Assembly (NCBI GenBank): GCA_963678675.1
Contig: OY783201.1
Span: 15,585,027-15,649,026, forward strand
Reading direction: 5' to 3'
DNA: 64,000 nt
DNA from: Xiphydria camelus
Lineage: Eukaryota > Arthropoda > Insecta > Hymenoptera > Xiphydriidae
The position numbers and the translations under genes are program-made. Under the pieces are notes generated by a model. That model was given only the letters and a program-made list of their open reading frames with translations. It was not told the origin of the DNA and did not search any database. This document shows, one piece after another, positions 57,201-64,000 of this stretch; within the stretch, counting starts at the first letter, position 1; the number at the start of each line of letters is the position of its first letter.

Positions 57201-59190
57201 GGTCTTCTCACCACCTCTTGCAATTTTCAACTGAAATAATCAGAATATGATTCCGGCGTGTGTGTGCTCGCTATATATAAATATATATGGAAAGAAGTGC
57301 GTTATGAATTCATAATCTTAAATCTTCCGATCTGGAATTCATAACGTTTGTCAGTATCAATCTACAGATAAATCTGAAAAATTCATAATCTCTGAAAAAA
57401 TCAGGACGTATGTACTGCATAATTAAAATTATATAAGTTCATTTCCAAAGTAAAACAAGCCCATTTTTCAATTTCTTGGCTAAGAAGGTATAACTGATTC
57501 TACTATTTCTACAAAACCTATTGAGATATCTACTTGAACTTGGATAAAAATGGACTTGTTGCACTTCGAAAATGAGCTCCTCATGTGCAATTCCGAGCGT
57601 TATGAATTAATAATATGAATTCTGTCTCTGAATTAAGAATCCGTGTAAGGCCGGCCGTTGGGAAATGATGTACTAGAGATTAGTTTGCGGATACTCCGTT
57701 ATGGCGCTGTGATCTTAAAGTGGAATCCCAATACTTGGCGCGCCCTGCGGCGTTGCCGCACTTCACGACTGCGCGCGCAGCAATCTCCATCGTAATCGAA
57801 TTTTCCAAGATTTCTTAATTATTTGTTATAAATTACTGCCCTCTGATCGATGTGTGAAAATATACCATTTATTCTTTGCATAATAATCTAGCGGCATGCA
57901 GTTTCATTATGGTAACCCAATTTTCCATCGTTTTTTCTAAGTTTCTGTGAATTTCCCATAAGAGCACGGGTTAAATTGTCATTTTTATTTCAATTATAAC
58001 TTTTTAATGAGTTAGTCAAGAGACTTGAAATTTTGCATACGGCTTTTAAAGATATTTAAGAATCTTGGGAAAAATTTGAGTAACTTCCTATATTTTTGAT
58101 AATAGGGGTGAAACATCCTTAAATTAAGCTCCACCCAGTCTCGGAGCCTGGACGTGAACACCCGATATACCTGATTAGCCGCTATGAAATCGCGATAATA
58201 CACGCTCCTCCTCGGCTTCATATTCGCCAAGTACGGCTTGAGCTTGATCTGCAAGTCATAATCCAACACTTTGGCGCGTTCCATCGCATCGGCGATGTTC
58301 ATACTCGAGATATCCCAGCCATCCACCTCGATATCGTCGGGATTCACCATCGGCAGCATCCAAAACATCGGTACGTACATCTCCTCGCCGTTATCGTTGC
58401 TGCCCAATTTCACCGTGGACGCCTGAGTGATGGAGCCGTACCTAGAGAGATATTTATAACACGGTTTTCCTCGAGTTGCAGACATTATGAGTACCTACTA
58501 CTTATTATGGTTTCTTGAACGGGACGTTACTAAAGTATCCTTTAGCCGAAGTGCAAGCTCAAAGTCGATTATCTCGAAAACGATTAGAGATACTGAAAAA
58601 AGGTTTAAAGAAAAATACGCTTGTACGCATTTTTACCATAAAAAAATTATTTTCGATTTGTCATATATCGCCATTGCGTTTCGAGATAATCGCCTTCAAA
58701 GTTGAACGGAAACCAGAGGGACGCGTTCATCCCACTATTACCACCTCCCACGCATATTTTTCGACGAGAAGTCGCTAAAGTATCCTTCGAAAGTTCGAGC
58801 GGCAGGCCAAAAGATTCGGGAAGCGTTGTTCCGAAGAGATGTAAGAATCTTGAATCTTTCATAATCAGTTCGAGGGCCCATTGGTAGAATAATAATAATT
58901 ATTATTATTATTATAATTATAATAATTCATAATCAGAATTATACGGAATACGAAATCCTCCTTTCGCTCGTTCTTCGAGAACTATCGTAGAATCTTTCCT
59001 TTTGATAAAGCGCGCACCAATTTGCTTTCCTGGGACCATCCTTGGTCCTCCAGACGAGCTTCATCTTGTTGGCCAGCAAAGCAGCGGTGATTGTCGTGCC
59101 GTTGTTACCGCCCCAACCGACCAGCATCACTCCGAGTTTTGGCACCTTCGTCTGCGTTCGAATCGTCAGCTTTGTATCTACCGGCGTTGC
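48216..59190 (-). CDS. Inos: Inositol-3-phosphate synthase, six exons (first exon not found)
   Basis: Exons: 59190-59018, 58441-58171, 52520-52266, 50119-49877, 49535-49427 and 48598-48216. GT/AG junctions and phases agree, giving 1434 bp ending TAA. The protein contains the NAD-binding loop [44 protein letters not shown] + [33 protein letters not shown], the catalytic [33 protein letters not shown] and [17 protein letters not shown]. It converts glucose 6-phosphate to inositol 3-phosphate using NAD+ in the cytosol, the first step of inositol synthesis. About 50 N-terminal residues are missing; their exon must lie beyond 59190 or outside the window. The 5.65-kb intron 52521-58170 is full of transposons. 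Confidence 0.95.
50310..50996. mobile_element. Non-autonomous element with CCCAGATAGCA end, copy 2 (inverted)
   Basis: It ends TGCTATCTGGG (50986-50996) and matches 41430-42200 in reverse. The other end is eroded near 50310. It lies in the Inos intron between exons 52520-52266 and 50119-49877. Confidence 0.75.
51050..51380. repeat. Dispersed repeat shared with 63736-63950, rearranged
   Basis: 51105-51265 matches the reverse complement of 63736-63865 (GAGATCGAAGCGTCTAACC and partner). 51290-51375 matches 63866-63950 in the direct sense (GCAGCGCACTCT...GAAGCCAACT). It may be an unclassified element. Confidence 0.65.
51630..51852. mobile_element. Mariner-type MITE, 223 bp
   Basis: The ends CAGGGTCTCCCAGAAAATAC and GTATTTTCTGGGACACCCTG are flanked by TA (51628-51629, 51853-51854). 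It is a non-coding insert in an Inos intron. Confidence 0.9.
52708..53378. mobile_element. Long foldback element, 671 bp, TA-flanked
   Basis: Arms of about 300 bp start GTCCAGGCGTCAG and end CTGACACCTGGAC, with TA at 52706-52707 and 53379-53380. The 80-bp loop is GC-rich. It is non-coding. Confidence 0.92.
53461..53538. mobile_element. piggyBac-type MITE, 78 bp
   Basis: The ends CCCATTCAGGACG and CGTCCCGAATGGG are flanked by TTAA (53457-53460, 53539-53542). This is an extremely short element. Confidence 0.88.
53597..53840 (+). pseudogene. THAP-domain relic 2
   Basis: ATG 53597 gives [20 protein letters not shown] with the first zinc cysteines. An in-frame stop follows after STP, then [33 protein letters not shown] and ARVY, matching the THAP order (C-x4-C, FP box, W). 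It is decayed by the stop. Confidence 0.8.
53840..54110 (-). pseudogene. SWIM zinc-finger element protein fragment 2
   Basis: The minus frame reads [36 protein letters not shown] and [18 protein letters not shown]. The C-S-C ... C-K-H residues form a SWIM zinc site. In the insect family this precedes a YqaJ-type nuclease domain, not seen here. It faces the THAP relic tail to tail. Confidence 0.8.
54295..54445. mobile_element. 151-bp hairpin MITE (GGCCCGTTTAGACG ends)
   Basis: GGCCCGTTTAGACGCTCATG is inverted at the right end (CATGAGCGTCTAAACGGGCC). Inner arms CCAATTGGCTTG also pair. I cannot fix a target duplication. Confidence 0.88.
55640..55895 (+). pseudogene. SWIM-type element protein fragment 3
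   Basis: [25 protein letters not shown] and, after a frame change, [19 protein letters not shown] and [15 protein letters not shown] match the region before the SWIM finger seen in fragment 2 ([24 protein letters not shown]). It ends before the SWIM cysteines. Confidence 0.65.
55970..56455 (-). mobile_element. Short SAP-family element, 486 bp
   Basis: TAGGTTGGCTGG at 55970 and its inverted partner CCAGCCAACCTA ending 56455 are flanked by AT on both sides. On the minus strand an ATG at 56321 reads MKVKQLNEL, the start of the SAP domain seen at 1215, after which the sequence changes to an unrelated GC-rich filler (56160-56300). It is a deletion derivative of the element at 1066. Confidence 0.8.
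56647..56815 (+). pseudogene. THAP-domain relic 3
   Basis: [20 protein letters not shown] gives the C-x4-C half. A frame change follows, then [14 protein letters not shown], the FP box. The open frame is lost afterwards at the inverted repeat 56812. Confidence 0.65.
56812..57178. repeat. Inverted repeat with 147-bp arms
   Basis: 56812-56958 (CAGAAAATTTAATTTTGTAA...) is inverted at 57030-57176 with few differences (an insertion of several bases at about 56945). It arose by inverted duplication of the THAP gene 3' region or is a foldback. 57180-58100 is otherwise without a gene; GAATTCATAA-containing repeats occur at 57300-57660. Confidence 0.8.
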
Positions 59191-59542
59191 CTGGAGTACA
59201 ACGAAAAAAGAAACTGGTAGACACAGTTACAGCGATTATAATCTCTGTGATGAGGGGGTACTTGGAACGATTACAGACGTGAATGGAAAGGGCGCTTTTG
59301 GGAAATACGCGAATACGAATAAAAATATCTCTTTATTCTTCACGGCAGGCGATAGTAAGTATAACGTAGACGCGTTTATATTCAAAGCTCTTATCGATCG
59401 TGGATGATTAGGAAGTTTAAAATAGGAACGGGGAGAGCTAAATGTCATGACGCTATTCTGTACTAAACTGTAAGCTCAATAAGGTACTACATTCTATAGT
59501 CACATGAGAAAGTTGTGTAACTTTACAGGATGTAGCAACCTA

Positions 59543-60055
59543 TTAGGTGTACAAATAAGTTTTAGGAAACTTTTGCAAAAATTAAAAATTTATTTTTCAA
59601 AAAATTAAAATACATTTATTCATCAAAATAATCCCCCTCACTTTCAATGACCTTCAGCCATCTTTTAGGCAATTCATGGATGCCTTCCCCAAAGAAAGTT
59701 TCATCTTGCGAGATGAGGAAGTTGTCGACACATTTTTTTGACTTTTTCAAATGTTTTGAATCGCAAATCAGACAATTCGTTTTACATTTTCCGAAACAAG
59801 TGAAAATCAGTTTGAGCTAAGTCTGATGAATACGCCGGATGTGGTACAACTTCCCACCCAAGAACCATTAACGTATCCTTGACCGGTCAACCCACATGAG
59901 GCCTAGCGTTGTCATGGAGCAGTTTTACTGGACGGTTTCTTTTGCCAGTAAATGGACGCTTTTGGTCAATTTCTTAGTTTAATCGTATTAATTGTTGACG
60001 ATAGTGCTCGGCAGTAACTGTCTGGCCAGGTTTCAGAAGTTCATAATGGAGTACT
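59543..60055 (-). pseudogene. Mariner transposase C-terminal remnant
   Basis: A left TIR-like TTAGGTGTACAAATAAG follows TA (59541-59542). The minus strand gives KPGQTVTAEHYRQQL, LLHDNARPHV, LGWEVVPHPAYSSDLAQTDF and RFKTFEKVKK, the last catalytic region of a mariner transposase. Stops and shifts are present, and the 5' half and right TIR are gone. Confidence 0.88.
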
Positions 60056-60695
60056 AGTACACGTAAATTAAACATATACTTAAACGTGGAATAGGAGAAA
60101 TAATTTATAAAGTTTTCATATTACGTATACATTTTCCTAATGGGATTAGGAACAAAACCCTACAAAGTTCCCAATTGTCCAGTGTCCGCAACATCCCTTA
60201 TTTTGCAAAAAACCACCCCCGGATCGTACATTGTGCCGGTTTTTCTCAATTTCCTCGTAAACCGTTGTTCAAACGTAAAAAATGTATAGAACCAAAAATG
60301 TTCGCCATTAAATTCTACACAAAAACTGTTCTACAAATATGTTAGCTAATCCTTACTGAATTCTCGCAAAATACGTTTAAAGTTAAGGGTAGTTTTTAGC
60401 AGGCCGTTAAAATATGTCAAGTTCAGCGATCTTACGTAAGTATACTGTTATATTTAAGTCGCAGCACAGTAAAATTGACGAATCGATATTATGCAAAATT
60501 AGGTAGGTACCGAACCTCAGCGAAGAAGTGGGGAGGTGTTAACGCACTTGTGACACAAACTTGTGGTATGCGATACGGTGGATTATTTACGGATTTTAGT
60601 CAGTGTTGTTCCTGTCAGTACAATGGTACTGAAATCAGTACATCTCGACCACTTTGTCAGTACGTCAGTACATTAGCTGATAATTTCAGTGCCAT

Positions 60696-61335
60696 TTGAT
60701 TTTGTTTACAATGGTTACTTTTCTGTCAATTCATGCATTTAGTGGTTGTGATACCACTTCTGCGTTTTTCGGAAAAGGCAAATCTCAAATCGTAAACATA
60801 TTAAACAAGAAAAAGTATTTGGAAGATGTTGTATATATTTTCAACAGTTCTCAATCTACGAAAGAGCAAATTGAAAGTGCTGGTGAGAAATTCACACTTA
60901 CGTTATATAAAGCTGAACGGAAAGAAACTTCTTTGAATAGCTACAAATTTATTTCTTTTAATAAGTTGGTTGGCCAATCCAATCATGCCGTAATTTTATC
61001 TAGATTGCCACCAACATCTGCAACATTAAAACAGCATTCTTACCGGGTATTTCACCAAATTCAATCTTGGTGAGGAAAAGATATAAAGCCAACGCGCGCA
61101 GTGGGGTTGGAAAAAAATGGGTAACATTTTATCACCAGTTTTTATTACCGAGGCGCCGGCTCCGATTTCTGTTCTGAAAGTTATATCGTGCCGCTGTAAA
61201 AAGGGTTGTGATAAGCGATGTGCATGTCTTAGACTTGGATTACATTGTTCAACCATGTGCTCCAACTGCCATGGACAGGGTTGCTTCAATGCACCACCTG
61301 AGAAGATATTAAATGAAGAAGACCCAACAAAATAA
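60696..61335 (+). pseudogene. CXC-type element protein, C-terminal part
   Basis: The first frame reads LSIHAFSGCDTTSAFFGKGK and later SNHAVILSRLPPTSATLKQH, ending FHQIQSW. A frame change near 61075 leads to FITEAPAPISVLKVISCRCK, KGCDKRCACLRLGLHCS and CSNCHGQGCFN, a tesmin/TSO1-like CXC cysteine cluster. The family is highly repetitive in insect genomes and is probably an element-borne protein of unknown function. The upstream half is not recognisable here. Confidence 0.7.
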
Positions 61336-61339
61336 TAAA

Positions 61340-62936
61340 AGAAGACATGTTTACATTACATGTACAAAAGTTACGAGAGCAATTCGTGGAGACGACTGGC
61401 GAAGGGTGAACATTTTCTCCCGTGGGACGTTAATTTGACGTCATGAATATTTAACGATTAAACGGATACGACCCTGCCCCTGATATTAGGGAGGCTAACG
61501 AAGGGGTGTCCGACCTTTCTGTCGCGTGGATGCGCAGCGATGTACACCAAGAGAAATGTTTAGGTCGCACAGCAATTAGTACAGCTCTGATAGCCATACT
61601 CTAAGGCTAAGCGACAGGTTAACTAGACAGTGTAGATAATAATAGCAATACCAAATGTGACAAAAGCATACGCATTGCTGAAATGACCACGAATATGTAG
61701 TTGAAATAACTATTTGCTCCGGTAAAATAGAAATAAGTATCGCTAAGGCAAACATAAATGTATTCTTATATTAATAAATTGCTAGTATTGCCGTACAATC
61801 TACACAAATTCTTCTCAGCATACGTCGTCCTTAAGATTGCAGTTTATATTTTTAATTAAATATTTGTTAATATGATTGATTAATTAATAATTCCAAAAAT
61901 AATTTTGTACCCAATTTATTAATTTTATTAAACTAAAATAAGCAAGAAGCGAGACGCAAATGCAGGGAGGTAAGGAAAGGAAGCAGAGAAATCCAAAGGT
62001 CAATAAGATGTTAATATCACGTACACATGTGCAACTCTGGTACCGTTTTTATAATGATTTTGTCTAATTGATACTCTGTTCTTCTTCGTTACTACTTACG
62101 TTAGTTTCGGAATCATATCATTCTTTATAAACATAATTTTTGACAGCATTATTTCGTCTTTGATTGCCTAAATAAAACCGTCGGTTTTACACGTCGTTCC
62201 AAAATTCAGACGAATAAAAACGACAGAGAAGAACGAGGTGTGTGGGGCCCTTTAAAAGATTGCTTAGTCCGAAGTGGCTCCTTTTTCCAAACTGATAAAC
62301 GCAACGTGAAATGAGCCATGTATACTTCTGTTTGTTTTGTTTTGAGAAATGGGCATTCGTGAGAAAAAATCTTGTCATTCGGCTGAAATCCTTGAATTTT
62401 TAAGACTTCGTTTAGGTCGTAGTCTAAAAAACCTCGGATTTCCGCCTAATGATATGATACTATTTTCTTCATTTTTTATTTGGTGTAATGGACATCTATG
62501 AAAGACAACTTTACGTTCATGCTTTCACCTATATACGCACCGTGAGAGAAAAAATTGGATATATCAACTAAACATTTAATAATTTTTAAATTTATTTCAT
62601 TGTTTCAATCCATTATTTAATTGTTTCGATCATGCGTTACAATAACTATATGATATGTGATTAAAGCAGTGAAATAAAATTTTTGCCACTTAAAAAAAAA
62701 TAGTTAATTGATATAATTAATATTTTCTTTCAGTGTACAATAGTATGATGGAGACATCTTCAACAACGTTGTACTGCGTTGTACATCCGGTTAAGACCGC
62801 CATATTCTCGACAGTTTGATACGATCATTTCATGTGAATAGATGCACGTGTGTCTGGATAATAATGTCAATTATTATATTCTTACTTCAACACTAATTTT
62901 ATCAAATTGAATTTCTCCGCTTTAACTATCGAACAC
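61340..62936. other. Intergenic stretch, no gene seen
   Basis: This is AT-rich, with a GC-richer patch at 61390-61630. I found no open frame, repeat partner or motif I can support. It could contain the missing 5' exon of Inos, but no matching codons were recognised. Confidence 0.4.
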
Positions 62937-62938
62937 TA

Positions 62939-63060
62939 GGGTAATGCGCCCGGTAGTCGACCACTTAAGCAGACGATATTTCCAGTAGTCGACCACATCT
63001 CTTTCTTTGTCTATTCGGGTCATTCTCACGAAAAGCAGACCTTTTTTGTCCGCCCATACA
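62939..63060. mobile_element. Pogo-like left terminus
   Basis: GGGTAATGCGCCCGGTAGTC follows TA, with GTAGTCGACCAC twice in the first 60 bp. Compare GGGTAAACACACC and GTAGTCAGCCAC of the 2609 element. It is a related but distinct family. No right end or transposase was found before the window ends. Confidence 0.6.
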
Positions 63061-63514
63061 GAATTCAACACTGTTACATGTATTATAGGAAACTAAAAAC
63101 CAATTATCAATTTTAGGATATTTGTAAAGTAAATAGAATAATGTTTAATTGCAATCACTCAAAAATTTTTCTTCAATCTTCATGAAAATTAAAGAATTTT
63201 ACTAACTCGTCTTGTTCGCCAAAACAATCTCACCTCCGTTACTTTCTTGTTAAAATACTATAAATCTCGTAAATACTGCTCCATCTATTCAGGATGTGCG
63301 AAGGTATCAATTTATATGTATTGACGATTCAGTAATGTCAAAATCATTGGTAAATCTTGAAATGGTTTGTGATAATTTCATAAAACAGGTAAGAAAAGAT
63401 ATTTGTTCAAGATCATTCCTCACCTCCGTTAGTACATTATAAGAAGACATTATTTATTTAATTTGCTTGTTCGCGTACTTTTGATAACCTCAAAATGCTT
63501 TGATGTCCACCGAG

Positions 63515-63950
63515 TCATCTTTTTACGGATAGGACACGAGTTAGATCCTCTTCGGTTGCACCTGTAGAAGATGACACGTTAGAAAACCGTGAGTCTTCAT
63601 GAAAATCTTCCAACTTACTCGTTGTGCAGTAATACTTAATATCAGTGGAAGTTGAAACAACAGTTATTGGCAAAAATCGGACACCGATTTTTAAACACTT
63701 GGGGAATCTCATCGAAGAAACCCGAATGATTATTTCTTATTACTTCTACACATTATTCATCATTATTTACAAATTAACGATTTCGAGGTTAGACGTTTCG
63801 ATCTCTCGAATTGACAGCTACCGGGAGATCAGACGTTTGACACTTTTCGCTCGGCTCGTAAGACCGCAGCGCACTCTCTCGAAGCCAACTCTAACGACTA
63901 CAGCATCGACCCAACCACTACCGAAGTCAAATGTCAGGGAAATTTAAAAG
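63515..63950. repeat. Dispersed repeat and an unassigned minus frame
   Basis: 63736-63950 is the partner of 51105-51375. The adjoining minus frame 63712-63515 (ending TGATEEDLTRVLSVKR) is open for 65 codons but unrecognised. I do not call it a gene. Confidence 0.45.
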
Positions 63951-64000
63951 TGATGCGTCTGGGATGAGACATACGGTATAGAGTGCTCTAATATATATTC

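Larger units (their letters stand above)
54940..58118. mobile_element. Second TTAA-flanked element with SWIM and THAP relics
   Basis: GGATGTTTCGCCCCTATTA (54940-54958) is inverted at 58101-58118 (AATAGGGGTGAAACATCC), with TTAA at 54936-54939 and 58119-58122. Its left TTAA is also the right TTAA of the neighbouring element. It holds SWIM (55640-55895) and THAP (56647-56815) remnants, the SAP element 55970-56455 and a long inverted repeat. Its right end is 48 bp from an Inos splice donor. Confidence 0.7.

Noticed and set aside
62187..62378. 63-codon minus frame as the missing Inos first exon
   Set aside because: It has none of the N-terminal residues expected before ATPVDTKL and no donor in the right phase.
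1..64000. CRISPR arrays, bacterial operons, Shine-Dalgarno sites, rRNA
   Set aside because: The sequence is eukaryotic. The tandem repeats seen are satellites or element subterminal repeats, not spaced direct repeats.

Overview
The window is animal DNA and almost certainly from an insect. It has spliced genes with GT/AG introns, a divergent ionotropic receptor, a cysteine-rich secreted protein and an inositol-3-phosphate synthase gene, set in AT-rich DNA that is mostly transposable elements. The intronless receptor and the VWC-like protein would fit Hymenoptera, but that is only a guess. There are no operons, no CRISPR array and no rRNA, and I recognised no tRNA.

Layout. 1-1320: relics of THAP, SWIM and SAP-domain element genes. 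1887-27736: a near-palindrome made of two inverted copies of a mariner-type element. Its left arm was split by a BEL/Pao retrotransposon (2520-22943, minus strand, duplicated target ATGGA). The BEL 3' LTR was split by a pogo-type element (2609-8952, TA duplication), and the pogo right terminus was split by a complete P-type element (5346-8943). The BEL gag gene was separately split by an 8.0-kb transposon (13981-22009) carrying an intact 708-aa transposase and an intact seven-exon DUF4806 gene. That transposon holds a hAT MITE and a TTAA MITE. 28037-30041: a decayed PIF/Harbinger-like element.

Host genes are all on the minus strand: an intronless ionotropic receptor (32340-34253), a secreted cysteine-rich protein of seven exons (38372-40719), and inositol-3-phosphate synthase (48216-59190, six exons seen, first exon not found). 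Between and inside them lie MITEs of several families, a deleted mariner (43970-44847), a Helitron-like element with an 800-bp trinucleotide-rich array (about 45082-46100), and two TTAA-flanked THAP/SWIM elements lying end to end inside one Inos intron (52604-58118). 59543-64000 holds a mariner relic, a CXC-protein relic and one pogo-like end.

The most unusual object is the 13981-22009 transposon. Both of its genes read without a break, both ends carry arrays of a TGACGT-type motif, and several short non-coding elements in the window share its terminal CCCARRTAGCA signature. The P-type element is the second candidate for recent activity: its three exons join into an open frame of 859 codons and its ends and target duplication are preserved. 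All splice junctions and frames were worked out by eye.
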